From: Spirochaetales bacterium
GTDB lineage: Bacteria > Spirochaetota > Spirochaetia > DSM-27196 > SLST01
Reading direction: 5' to 3'
Assembly: GCA_030642995.1 (NCBI GenBank)
Contig: DAOWMR010000013.1
Coordinates: 1-17,948, forward strand
Length of the DNA stretch: 17,948 nt
The position numbers were made by a program, and so were the translations under genes. The notes below the pieces were generated by a model. The model was not told the origin of the DNA, did not search any database, and was given only the letters and a program-made list of their open reading frames with translations. Positions 7,018 to 15,113 of the stretch are shown here, one piece after another (positions within the stretch are counted from its first letter, which is position 1; every line of letters starts with the position of its first letter).

Positions 7018-8109
7018 ATGGCGAATTTGAAGATTGTGTCGGTGACGAAGACTTTTGGCGATATTGAGGCTCTCAAAGACCTCAATCTCGAGATCCACGA
7101 CGGCGAGTTCTTCGTCCTGCTCGGGCCAACCGGCGCCGGGAAGACGACGACTCTCAGAATTGTGTCCGGTCTGGAGAAAATGGATTCCGGGCAGATATTT
7201 CTTGACGACGAGGATGTCTCGGACTGGGTTCCTGCCACGCGGGACGTGGCGTTCGTATTCCAGTTCTACACCCTGTATCCGAATCTCAATGTTCGGCAGA
7301 ACCTGGAGTTCCCGCTGAAATCGCCGATCCGGAATACCCCGCAGGACCAGATTGACAAGAAAGTTGCGGAGGTGGCGAAGACCCTTCATATCGAGCATCT
7401 CCTGGAGCGAGAGACGGTCAATCTGAGTGGCGGGGAGATGCAACGGGTCGGGATTGGTCGCGCAATCGTGCGCACACCCAAGGCCTTCCTGATGGATGAA
7501 CCTCTGTCCAATCTGGATGCGAAGCTTCGGGAGGAGATGCGGAGCGAGTTGTCCAGACTGCAGAAGCAACTCGGTCAGACGTTTTTCTACGTCACTCACG
7601 ATCAGACAGAGGCCATGACCATGGCCGATCGGATCGGTGTGCTCAATGAGGGTGTGCTGTTGCAGATTGGTTCGCCGGACGAGATCTATCATCGGCCTAC
7701 CAGTACATTTGTGGCCCGATTTGTCGGCAGTCCGCGGATGAACCTCCTCAAAGTGCACTGGAAGAACGACGTGCTTGCCAGTCCGGGCGAAGAGATGGTG
7801 TTTGAAATCACGGATGCGCAGCGCGAGATGCTCCGGAAGTATGACAAGCCCGAGTTCATCATAGGCATGCGACCGGAGGACATCTCGGTACACGACGAGC
7901 GGCGGGAGCATAACTGTTTTGAGGCGGAGATCTACTTCAAACAGAGTATGGGAGCGGAAGATATTCTCAACCTGAGATTTGGCAAACTCGTGGTGCAGGC
8001 TACCGTGCCGCCTACCCACGGGACGACTGTGGGGCAGAAAATCTGCGGCTACTTCGATATTGACCACGCCCATTTCTTCGACGTGGACACCGAACTTCGG
8101 ATTGAATAA
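7018..8109 (+). CDS. Carbohydrate ABC transporter ATP-binding protein (MalK/UgpC-like), second copy
   Basis: This 363-residue ATPase is the likely partner of the preceding one. It has Walker A at 36-44 (GPTGAGKTT), Q82, signature LSGGE at 136-140, Walker B ending D160-E161, D-loop SNLDA and switch H194 (VTHDQTEAM), all canonical. A C-terminal TOBE-like regulatory domain contains MRPEDIS. It is clearly homologous to the upstream ATPase along the whole length but diverged, so it is not a recent duplication. A tandem pair of distinct ATPases is known from the rhizobial glycerol importer (GlpS and GlpT), whereas most sugar importers of this class have one. The cupin gene follows after 27 bp. Confidence 0.93.
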   Translation: MANLKIVSVTKTFGDIEALKDLNLEIHDGEFFVLLGPTGAGKTTTLRIVSGLEKMDSGQIFLDDEDVSDWVPATRDVAFVFQFYTLYPNLNVRQNLEFPLKSPIRNTPQDQIDKKVAEVAKTLHIEHLLERETVNLSGGEMQRVGIGRAIVRTPKAFLMDEPLSNLDAKLREEMRSELSRLQKQLGQTFFYVTHDQTEAMTMADRIGVLNEGVLLQIGSPDEIYHRPTSTFVARFVGSPRMNLLKVHWKNDVLASPGEEMVFEITDAQREMLRKYDKPEFIIGMRPEDISVHDERREHNCFEAEIYFKQSMGAEDILNLRFGKLVVQATVPPTHGTTVGQKICGYFDIDHAHFFDVDTELRIE

Positions 8110-8136
8110 CAAACAGGATAGTTGATTGGAGAGGAC

Positions 8137-9333
8137 ATGAATACGAAAGCGCTTGTTGAGGATCTCCTGGCCAGAGAGAACGGCGTTCTCCGGCTTGAGC
8201 CGGCGTGGGTAGCCCGCGATTTTCTCCCGCCCGGCAGGCGGCTGGGACTTCGGGAAGAAGAATACGATGTCGGTGAGCGCGGGTTCATTTGCGAACGCTG
8301 GATCGGGTCGGTCACGCAGGCGGACAACGCGGTAGGCCCCGAGGACGAGGGGTTGAGCCACATTCAGACCGGCGACGGTTCTCGGATCACACTGAAGGAC
8401 GCGGTTGACGCACAGCCGGCCCTGATGATGGGCGCCGACTATGCCTCCACACACACAAATCTTGGCCGCCTGGTGAAGATCTACGATTTTGGAGCGCGGA
8501 TCCCTTATCATCTCCACCAGTTGGAGAAAGACGCGAAGCTGGTCGGGCGAAACTCCAAGGACGAGGCTTACTATTATCTAGACGATGTCTCCCTCGGCGG
8601 GCATCCGGAGACCTTTTTTGGAGTCCACCCGTACATTGCCGAGGAGAGACGCTACGAGATTCTCCTCCCGTACCTAGAGGATTGGGATAGTGACCTGATT
8701 CTCCGTCATTCGTTCGCCTACGTGAATGTGACCGGAGAGGGATTTTTCCTGCCAAGCGGCATTCCACACGCTCCCGGAACCGCTCTGACCCTTGAACTCC
8801 AGGAAGACTCCGACGTCTTTGCCATGATGCAAGCCCTGAACGCCGGGAAGATAATCTCAAAAGAGCTGCTTTACAAGGACGTTCGCAAGGCGGATCGTGA
8901 GAGACTCCAGGAGCGGGTCATTCTCGGCCAGATTGACTGGGAAAGTTCCGGTGACCACTACTTCTACGAGAATCACCATCTGACACCGAGGCCGGTCGCA
9001 GAAACAGAGCAGCCGGGCGGCGCCGAACACTGGATCTACTACAACACCGCGAAGTTCAGCGGCAAGAAGCTCGTGATTCCACCCGGAGGCGTGTTCAATA
9101 GCGTGGACCGCGGAATCTACAACGTCCTTGTTTGGAAAGGCGAGGGGGAATTCGACGGTAAGTCGATCAAGGCCGGTGAGTTCGACGAGGACGAGCTGCT
9201 CGTCACGTACGGTCGAGCCACGGAGCCAGTTCAGATTAGAAACACCGGTAGAGATGAACTTGTCCTTTTCAAGTTCTTCGGGCCCGGGATCAATGACGGT
9301 ATTGCGCCGGTCATCGCACAGCGTGGTCGATAG
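8137..9333 (+). CDS. Cupin protein, class I mannose-6-phosphate isomerase-like
   Basis: This 398-residue protein is predicted to be a cytoplasmic metal-dependent cupin, perhaps an aldose-ketose isomerase. The N-terminal cupin region shows H125-x-H127 (PYHLHQLEKDAK), E143 (SKDEAYYYLD) and H211 (LPSGIPHAPG), matching the zinc-ligand pattern of phosphomannose isomerases. A second, probably metal-free cupin fold occupies about residues 300-390. The ATG at 8137 follows GGAGAGG. An in-frame TTG at 8122 is possible but less well placed. It sits between the ATPase and dehydrogenase genes. The pathway role is unclear: it could make the ketose from an imported aldose, or act on a phosphorylated sugar. 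Confidence 0.7.
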   Translation: MNTKALVEDLLARENGVLRLEPAWVARDFLPPGRRLGLREEEYDVGERGFICERWIGSVTQADNAVGPEDEGLSHIQTGDGSRITLKDAVDAQPALMMGADYASTHTNLGRLVKIYDFGARIPYHLHQLEKDAKLVGRNSKDEAYYYLDDVSLGGHPETFFGVHPYIAEERRYEILLPYLEDWDSDLILRHSFAYVNVTGEGFFLPSGIPHAPGTALTLELQEDSDVFAMMQALNAGKIISKELLYKDVRKADRERLQERVILGQIDWESSGDHYFYENHHLTPRPVAETEQPGGAEHWIYYNTAKFSGKKLVIPPGGVFNSVDRGIYNVLVWKGEGEFDGKSIKAGEFDEDELLVTYGRATEPVQIRNTGRDELVLFKFFGPGINDGIAPVIAQRGR

Positions 9334-9342
9334 GAGGAATTC

Positions 9343-10419
9343 ATGGCAGAGACAATGAAAGCACAGGTCTTCTACGAAAAGGAGAAGATGTCGCTTGAGG
9401 AAATCGCCGTTCCGGAGATCGGAGCGAATGAGGTCCTGGTGAAGGTGAAGGATGTTGGAATCTGCGGATCGGACATCTCCTACTACTTCGGAATGAGTCC
9501 CCTCGGGACGGATTCCGGAAAGGGCCCGATGGTCCTCGGTCATGAGTTCACCGGAATCGTCGCCAAAGTCGGGCAGATCCCTGCGGCAAAAGGGCTTTTC
9601 AAGGAAGGCGACCGGGTCGTTGTGAATCCGGTGCAACACTGCAATGCCTGCCCGAACTGTGCCGCTGGGAACACGCATATCTGTCAGAACCTGAGCGTGC
9701 CGGGTGTCACCAAGGATGGCGGGTTCGCCGAGTATTGCGTCTCCAACTACACCGGGCTGTTCAAACTTCCGGACAACATCAGCTTTCAGGCGGGCGCAAT
9801 GATTGAGCCGCTTGCGTGTGCCGTGAACGGAATGAACAAGCTGGACATTGAGCCCGGTCAGTTCGTCACCGTAATCGGCCCCGGTGCAATCGGCATGATG
9901 ATGGTGCAGATTGCCCGTGCCTACGGGGCGGGCAAAGTGGCCCTTGTTGGAACCCGAGATTATCGTCTGGAGAAGGGGAAGGAGTACGGGGCAGACTACC
10001 TGTTCAATACCAAGGATGAGAAATCGCCGTACTACGCGAAGGATGTGAAGGAAGCGCTGAGTGATCTGACCAGTGGTCGTCTTGCCGATCGTGTGATTGT
10101 GCCGGCCGGCCCTACGGAAGCCTTGGAGCAGGGTGTCGAGGTTGCCGGCGAGACGGGAATCATTGTCCAGTTCGGTCTGCCCGACGAGGGGGCGGTGTTC
10201 AAGATCCCCGCTTTGAGTTTTCACACGATGGACAAGCAGATTCGCTCGGCCTGGCTCGCGCCGATGGTGTGGCCGCAGACGATCCGACTGGTTCAAGAGG
10301 GTCTTGTGGAGTTGGAGTCGCTCGTGACCCATGTCCGACCACTTGAGGAGACCGGTCAGGCGATCGTGGACCTCCGCAATCGTGTTGATGAGCCCATGAA
10401 GGTCGAGATTGAGTTGTAG
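9343..10419 (+). CDS. Zinc-dependent medium-chain alcohol/polyol dehydrogenase
   Basis: This 358-residue NAD(P)-dependent enzyme resembles sorbitol and threonine dehydrogenases and probably oxidises a polyol to a ketose. Catalytic zinc ligands are C41 (GICGSD), H67-E68 (LGHEF) and E155 (MIEPLACAV). The structural zinc site is complete with C100, C103, C106 and C114. The nucleotide-binding motif GPGAIG is at 179-184. The ATG has a strong AGGAGG ribosome-binding site (9332-9337) overlapping the end of the cupin gene. Co-location with an FGGY kinase and a class II aldolase supports a polyol pathway. Exact substrate and cofactor are not readable. Confidence 0.88.
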   Translation: MAETMKAQVFYEKEKMSLEEIAVPEIGANEVLVKVKDVGICGSDISYYFGMSPLGTDSGKGPMVLGHEFTGIVAKVGQIPAAKGLFKEGDRVVVNPVQHCNACPNCAAGNTHICQNLSVPGVTKDGGFAEYCVSNYTGLFKLPDNISFQAGAMIEPLACAVNGMNKLDIEPGQFVTVIGPGAIGMMMVQIARAYGAGKVALVGTRDYRLEKGKEYGADYLFNTKDEKSPYYAKDVKEALSDLTSGRLADRVIVPAGPTEALEQGVEVAGETGIIVQFGLPDEGAVFKIPALSFHTMDKQIRSAWLAPMVWPQTIRLVQEGLVELESLVTHVRPLEETGQAIVDLRNRVDEPMKVEIEL

Positions 10420-10467
10420 TATTCGGGCCGGCCGCTTTGTGAGCCTCCCGACGAAAGGATGGATCTG

Positions 10468-11574
10468 ATGCCGGAGAAGGTAAGAGTTGCAGTCGTAGGC
10501 CTCGGTTTTGGGGCTGAGTTTGTGCCGCTGTACCAGAAGCACCCGAATGCGGAGTGCTACGCGATTTGTCAGCGCAATGAGGAGAATCTGAACAAGGTTG
10601 GAGATCAGTTCGGTGTGGAGCATCGGGTGACCGAGTTCGAAGAACTCCTGGAGATGGATGAAGTTGACGCCATCCACATCGTGACGCCCATCCAGGCTCA
10701 TGCCTGGATGAGTGTGAAAGCGCTCAATGCGGGGAAACACGCGGCGGCAACCGTACCGATGGGGACCACGACGCAGGAGTGTATTGATATTGTGGAGGCG
10801 CGAAGGAAGTCCGGCAAGGTCTACATGATGATGGAGACCGCCGTGTATACCCGTGAGTTTCTCTATGCAAAAGAACTCGTGGATAGCGGGAAACTCGGTC
10901 GGGTGCAGTTCCTGAGGGGATCTCATCAGCAGAATATGGATCTTCCGGGTTGGCCGGATTACTGGTATGGGTTTCCGCCGATGCACTACGGAACGCACGC
11001 GATCGGCCCGCTCCTGGCATTGGCCGGGCGTCGCGCTGAATCGGTGGTGTGCTTCGGGTCCGGCAGGATCCAGGAGAAATACATCCCCAAGTACAACTCG
11101 CCGTTCTCCATTGAAACAGCGCTCTTCAGACTCAAGGATTCAGACCTTGCGTGTGAGGCGACGAGATCGCTCTTCAATGCGATTCGCCAGTACCGGGAGA
11201 GCTTTGATGTCTATGGTTCGGACCGCTCATTCGAATGGGAGCAACTCGCCGGAGAGAAACCGGTCGTATACTCGGGCTTCGAGGATGCCGAACGGGTGGA
11301 AGTACCTGATTACGGCCACCGCCTGCCCGATGAAATCGCGAAATACACGCTTCATGGCGTCTACGACGAGGAACATGAACACACATCCTTCATTCAGGGA
11401 GCAGGGCACGGGGGCTCTCATCCACACCTGATGCATGAATTCGTGAGCGCTATCCTCGAGGGTCGGGAATCTGCAGTGGATGCGGAGACGGCGGCCAACT
11501 GGACGATGGCCGGCATCTGCGCCCACGAATCTGCAATGCGGGGCGGCGAGCGGATCACGATCCCATCGCCATAG
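10468..11574 (+). CDS. Gfo/Idh/MocA family oxidoreductase
   Basis: This 368-residue NAD(P)-binding protein has an N-terminal Rossmann fold (VAVVGLGFGAEF, residues 8-18) and the C-terminal alpha/beta domain typical of glucose-fructose oxidoreductase and inositol dehydrogenase relatives. I chose ATG 10468 because AAAGGA lies 8 nt upstream. ATG 10459, three codons earlier, would overlap that ribosome-binding site. The usual EKP motif after GKH is replaced by ATVPMG (94-99), so the lysine often needed for catalysis is missing. A HYGTHAIGP stretch (173-181) supplies the histidine region. It may oxidise or reduce a sugar in the same pathway, or act by a different mechanism. Confidence 0.85.
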   Translation: MPEKVRVAVVGLGFGAEFVPLYQKHPNAECYAICQRNEENLNKVGDQFGVEHRVTEFEELLEMDEVDAIHIVTPIQAHAWMSVKALNAGKHAAATVPMGTTTQECIDIVEARRKSGKVYMMMETAVYTREFLYAKELVDSGKLGRVQFLRGSHQQNMDLPGWPDYWYGFPPMHYGTHAIGPLLALAGRRAESVVCFGSGRIQEKYIPKYNSPFSIETALFRLKDSDLACEATRSLFNAIRQYRESFDVYGSDRSFEWEQLAGEKPVVYSGFEDAERVEVPDYGHRLPDEIAKYTLHGVYDEEHEHTSFIQGAGHGGSHPHLMHEFVSAILEGRESAVDAETAANWTMAGICAHESAMRGGERITIPSP

Positions 11575-11582
11575 GAGCAACT

Positions 11583-12512
11583 GTGAACCTGTCAAAGGTA
11601 ATCCTTGATGAGGCCTATAGGAACGGCATACTCGTCCCGTCGCTGAACATTCCCCACCTGCCGATGATGCCGGCCGTGGTACAAGCCTGTGTTGATGAAC
11701 AATCAATGGCATTCATTGCGGTTTCCCGTGTTGAGTGGGAGAAGTTCGAGGCCGGCGGCATTGTCGACGTGAAGCGGGCGTACGACGAGGCTGTGACCGA
11801 TACTGAAACCCGTTCGTATGTGCGTCTTCACCTGGACCACGTTCCGGTGATCGACGAGGACAATCTCCAGGTTGACTATCGATCAATCATCTCCGAAGCA
11901 ATCGATCTTGGGTATGACTCGGTGATGATAGACGGTTCACGCCTGTCTCTGGACGAGAATATCCGGGTGACAGCGGAGATTGTTGAGCTGGCGCACGCGT
12001 CCGGAGTTCCCGTTGAAGCGGAACTAGGGGCAGTATTTGGACACGAGGACGGTCCACCGCCACCGTATGAGGAGGTATTCCGCGAGAAGCGCGGATTCAC
12101 CGTACCGAAAGAGGCAGGTCGATTTGTACGCGAGAGCGGGTGTGATTGGCTCTCGGTGGCGTTTGGAAGTGTGCACGGTGCGATCTCAGAGGCCTTTCGA
12201 GACATGAAGAAGCCGGATGCCCGGTTGGACCTGGATCATCTCGCCCTGCTGGTTGAGGCAACCGGGGTTCCGCTTGTGTTGCACGGCGGTTCAGGCGTTC
12301 TGAAGGAGTACCTGCTCCCGGCATTCAAGCAGGGCGTGGCCAAGATGAACATCGGTACCGAGATCCGACAGGCCTACACCAATGCGTTGAGAGAGACCGG
12401 GAGTGTCGGCAAGGCGCAGGACGCTCTGTACGAGAGGACGCGGTACGTGTTGAACGACTACCTGGGAATCAGAGGCAGTCGAGAACACTTTCGCGGGCTT
12501 CTCCCGGAGTGA
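11583..12512 (+). CDS. Class II (zinc) ketose-bisphosphate aldolase family protein
   Basis: This 309-residue TIM-barrel protein is predicted to cleave a ketose phosphate into dihydroxyacetone phosphate and an aldehyde. Family motifs are present: LHLDH (82-86) with D85 and H86, VMIDGS (114-119), EAELGAVFGHED (145-156), FGSVHG (194-199) with H198, and LHGGSG (233-238) with H234. H86, H198 and H234 match the zinc ligands of fructose- and tagatose-bisphosphate aldolases. The segment after GHED contains an unusual proline run (GPPPPYEEV). The GTG start follows GGAG, and the kinase gene overlaps its stop by 4 bp (GTGA), suggesting translational coupling. The natural substrate may be a ketose 1-phosphate rather than a bisphosphate, since the only sugar kinase here is a single FGGY enzyme. 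Confidence 0.88.
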   Translation: MNLSKVILDEAYRNGILVPSLNIPHLPMMPAVVQACVDEQSMAFIAVSRVEWEKFEAGGIVDVKRAYDEAVTDTETRSYVRLHLDHVPVIDEDNLQVDYRSIISEAIDLGYDSVMIDGSRLSLDENIRVTAEIVELAHASGVPVEAELGAVFGHEDGPPPPYEEVFREKRGFTVPKEAGRFVRESGCDWLSVAFGSVHGAISEAFRDMKKPDARLDLDHLALLVEATGVPLVLHGGSGVLKEYLLPAFKQGVAKMNIGTEIRQAYTNALRETGSVGKAQDALYERTRYVLNDYLGIRGSREHFRGLLPE

Positions 12513-14116
12513 GCCTCCTCGGGATAGATGTCGGCACAACCGGCGCAAAGGCGGTTGTGTTCAGCGACGCCGGGGTAGTTCTCGGCAGTGGCTATGTTGA
12601 ATACGATATTTCCCGCCCGAGTCCTGGTCACGCGGAACTCGACGCTGAGTTCATTTGGCCACTCATCAGAAAGGCAATCTCTCTATCGGTAGCTAAGGCT
12701 GACGCCGCGGGTGGCGGGCGTGATCCGGTTAGCGCAATAGCCGTTGACTCAATGGGAGAGAATCTGGTTCCGGTGTCTCGGGATCGACAGATACTCGGGC
12801 CATCTATCATGAACATGGACGCCCGGGGTGCTGAGTTTCTCCCCGAACTTGCATCTGCCGTCAGTGCTGAGGAACTCTACCGGATCACCGGCAACACGCT
12901 GAGCAACCAGTTCAGCATCGTGAAACTCATGTGGATGCGCCGGAATCAACCGGAGCTGTACGACAAGGTCGATTCATTTCTTCCCTGGAACAGTTTTGTC
13001 TCGTTCATGCTCGGTGGCGATCCCGTGGCCGAATATGCGTTGGCGAACCGCACGCTCCTCTTCGATGTGGACAGCGAGGGCTGGTCTGATCGAATGATCA
13101 CTGTATCCGGTCTGGATCCCGGGAAGCTTCCCCGCCCGGCGCGCGCAGGGACCCCCATTGGAACCGTGAGTCGGCTCGCAGCCGAGGAGATTGGCGTGGC
13201 TCCGGGTATACCGATAGTGGTTGGGGCTCACGACCAATCCTCCGCGTCCCTCGGATCCGGCTCAATGTTTGAGGGAACGGCGATGTACGGGATGGGAACT
13301 TTCCACTGTATAGCACCGGTTTTTTCGGAGCGAAAACCGGCCGACGCGATGATATCCCGGGGCCTGAATACCGAGCACTCCGCATTGCCGGGGCTGTACC
13401 TGACCTTGATATATAACAGCGGCGGTTCGGTGGTGAAGTGGTACCGCGATACCTTCGCCTCGGCCGAACATGCGCGGGCTTCAGGCGAGGACCGTGACAT
13501 CTACGAGCAACTCTTCTCCGAACTGCCGGAATACCCGAGCAACGTTCGGGTGATCCCGCACTTCGCGTCGATGGGCCCCCCGGATTTCATAGATCAGCCC
13601 AACGCGGCGTTCCTCGGCATGACCATGGACACCACACGGGGTGAGATCCTGAAAGGGATCGTTGAAGGGAACGTGTTTTCGCTGAAACTTTCGGTTGATG
13701 CATTGGACGATGTCGGGATATCCATTCGTGAGCTCAGACCAACCGGCGGCGGAAGCAAGTCGGACGCCACTGTTCAGCTTTGTGCTGATATCCTCGGCCG
13801 GCCGTGTGTGCGGCCGGAGGTGACTGAAGCCAGCGCGCTCGGGTCCGCCATCCTCGCTGGAATCGGAGGAGGAACGTTCGGGAGCGCCACCGAGGCTGTC
13901 GATCGGATGATCCGGATTGAGCCGACCTTCGAACCGGCCCCCAATCGACCTGAGCAGTACACCGAGTCGTACGAGGAGTACAAGCGTCTCCGCGCGTTCG
14001 TGGTCAACTCACGCCCCAACGTGAGGCTGCCGCGGCTCTTGCCGCCTATGCCGCGGCCAGTCGCTTCTCCATCCGCCTTGCGACGATCCCGGCAAGCCCC
14101 GCCAGGGCAATACTGA
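12509..14116 (+). CDS. FGGY-family carbohydrate kinase
   Basis: This 535-residue ATP-dependent sugar kinase belongs to the xylulokinase/glycerol kinase superfamily. It begins with GIDVGTTGAKAVV (phosphate loop, 5-17). The catalytic base is probably D242 in GAHDQSSASLG. The C-terminal ATP site is GGGSKSDATVQLCADILGRP (413-432), followed by EASALGSAILAG. The GTG start lies within the aldolase stop codon. The usual family end is expected around EEYKRLRAF (489-497). The last 35 or so residues are proline- and arginine-rich and look non-native, and the final 23 are encoded antisense to the convergent permease gene. It probably phosphorylates the ketose made by the dehydrogenase and epimerase. Confidence 0.9.
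   Translation: MSLLGIDVGTTGAKAVVFSDAGVVLGSGYVEYDISRPSPGHAELDAEFIWPLIRKAISLSVAKADAAGGGRDPVSAIAVDSMGENLVPVSRDRQILGPSIMNMDARGAEFLPELASAVSAEELYRITGNTLSNQFSIVKLMWMRRNQPELYDKVDSFLPWNSFVSFMLGGDPVAEYALANRTLLFDVDSEGWSDRMITVSGLDPGKLPRPARAGTPIGTVSRLAAEEIGVAPGIPIVVGAHDQSSASLGSGSMFEGTAMYGMGTFHCIAPVFSERKPADAMISRGLNTEHSALPGLYLTLIYNSGGSVVKWYRDTFASAEHARASGEDRDIYEQLFSELPEYPSNVRVIPHFASMGPPDFIDQPNAAFLGMTMDTTRGEILKGIVEGNVFSLKLSVDALDDVGISIRELRPTGGGSKSDATVQLCADILGRPCVRPEVTEASALGSAILAGIGGGTFGSATEAVDRMIRIEPTFEPAPNRPEQYTESYEEYKRLRAFVVNSRPNVRLPRLLPPMPRPVASPSALRRSRQAPPGQY
14029..14057. other. GC-rich inverted repeat at convergent gene junction
   Basis: The self-complementary octamer GCCGCGGC occurs at 14029-14036 and 14050-14057, so the copies can form an 8-bp stem with a 13-nt loop in either transcript. 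It spans the stop codon of the - strand permease (14046-14048). No T-run follows on either side, so it does not qualify as a standard intrinsic terminator. Confidence 0.35.
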
Positions 14117-15113
14117 TTGCCACGCCAATCGCAAGGTCCAGCGCCACATCGGCTACGGAAACTGCGTTGACCGTCATCTCATAGAGCGGCCCCAGGAAGT
14201 AGTAGGTCGGGAAAATCTTGGCGATCCATTGCGGGACGGTCGGGAAGAGGAAGAGCACTGCGGGCGCAAAGAGGATAATCCCCCCACCTTTCCAGACGGT
14301 GAACATTGTCTGGATGTCTTTGATTGCCGCGCCCAGAATAAGTCCGATCTGTACCGACATCAGAGCGCCGACTCCGACAACGAGCAAATTTCCCCCGACG
14401 TACGCGGTAAACCCTCCGTTGATGAGCAGGGTTATGACGCCCACACCGAAGGCAAGCAGGAAGCCCACCATGCCCTTGGCGACGAAGTAATCCCCGACTT
14501 GTGCCGGCGTGATCAGGACCGCATCGATCGTATGCGTGGTTTTGTCCTGGATGAGACTTGCGGCGGGCAGGAAGATTCCTGCGAGTGCGACCGATAACAG
14601 CACGAGCATCGGAACGAGTCGTTGTTGGAACGGCACGCTGCTCCCGTCACCAATCACCTCGGTTACGACCTCAACCGGCGCCGGTTCGCCCGCGAGTCCC
14701 CGGATGAGATCGATTGTGGTCACTGCGAGGACTATTCGATTGGAAGCCAGACTCTCTCCGCCTACGAAGAACCTGAGGTTCGGCAGGTCTCCTCTCTGAA
14801 CGGCTGCGTCGAACCCGGCATCAAGTACGAGCCCGGCATCCAACTCGTTGGTCTCAACCATTTCCTGGAGTTCGGCAACTCGGTTGACGATGGTGAGGTC
14901 TATCCCGTCATCGGCTTCAAGTGCCGCCGGGATACTCGAACTGCCGAAATCAACCACGCCCACACGCGGCGATGGGTCAATGAGGTCCCCGAACACGAGT
15001 CGCACGACAAACGTGATGAGCAATGGGAAGACGATGAGCCAGAGAACCATCATCGTCCGCGGTCCCATCGCAACATCTCGCGCGAATATCTGCCATGTCT
15101 TGCGTACGCTCAT
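14046..15113 (-). CDS. ABC-2 type transporter permease, second membrane subunit
   Basis: This 355-residue membrane protein has the NatB-like ABC-2 layout. One membrane segment lies near residues 20-42 and a large external domain of about 120 residues follows. Five further hydrophobic segments begin near 175, 213, 245, 285 and 325. The ATG at 15113 is preceded by GGTGGAG. The longer in-frame start at 15281 would lie deep in the upstream gene and was rejected. It overlaps the previous permease gene by 4 bp (ATGA), implying coupled translation and a heterodimeric exporter. Its 3' end runs 71 bp into the convergent kinase gene. The exported substrate is unknown; sodium, antibiotics or lipids are precedents for the family. 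Confidence 0.87.
   Translation of the reverse strand: MSVRKTWQIFARDVAMGPRTMMVLWLIVFPLLITFVVRLVFGDLIDPSPRVGVVDFGSSSIPAALEADDGIDLTIVNRVAELQEMVETNELDAGLVLDAGFDAAVQRGDLPNLRFFVGGESLASNRIVLAVTTIDLIRGLAGEPAPVEVVTEVIGDGSSVPFQQRLVPMLVLLSVALAGIFLPAASLIQDKTTHTIDAVLITPAQVGDYFVAKGMVGFLLAFGVGVITLLINGGFTAYVGGNLLVVGVGALMSVQIGLILGAAIKDIQTMFTVWKGGGIILFAPAVLFLFPTVPQWIAKIFPTYYFLGPLYEMTVNAVSVADVALDLAIGVAISIALAGLAGIVARRMEKRLAAA

Noticed and set aside
6997..8517. A 506-residue open frame on the - strand antisense to the second ATPase
   Set aside because: It covers a canonical ATPase gene and the start of the cupin gene and shows no domain of its own, so it is a shadow of the real coding strand.
10426..10433. GGCCGGCC palindrome in the gap before the Gfo/Idh gene
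   Set aside because: It is a short self-complementary GC octamer, expected by chance at this base composition, with no second copy or promoter context to suggest an operator.
8857..10998. A 713-residue open frame on the - strand antisense to the dehydrogenase and its neighbours
   Set aside because: The + strand here encodes two clear enzymes with intact motifs. The antisense product has no recognisable domain and is rich in H, R and L, as expected from a shadow frame in GC-rich DNA.
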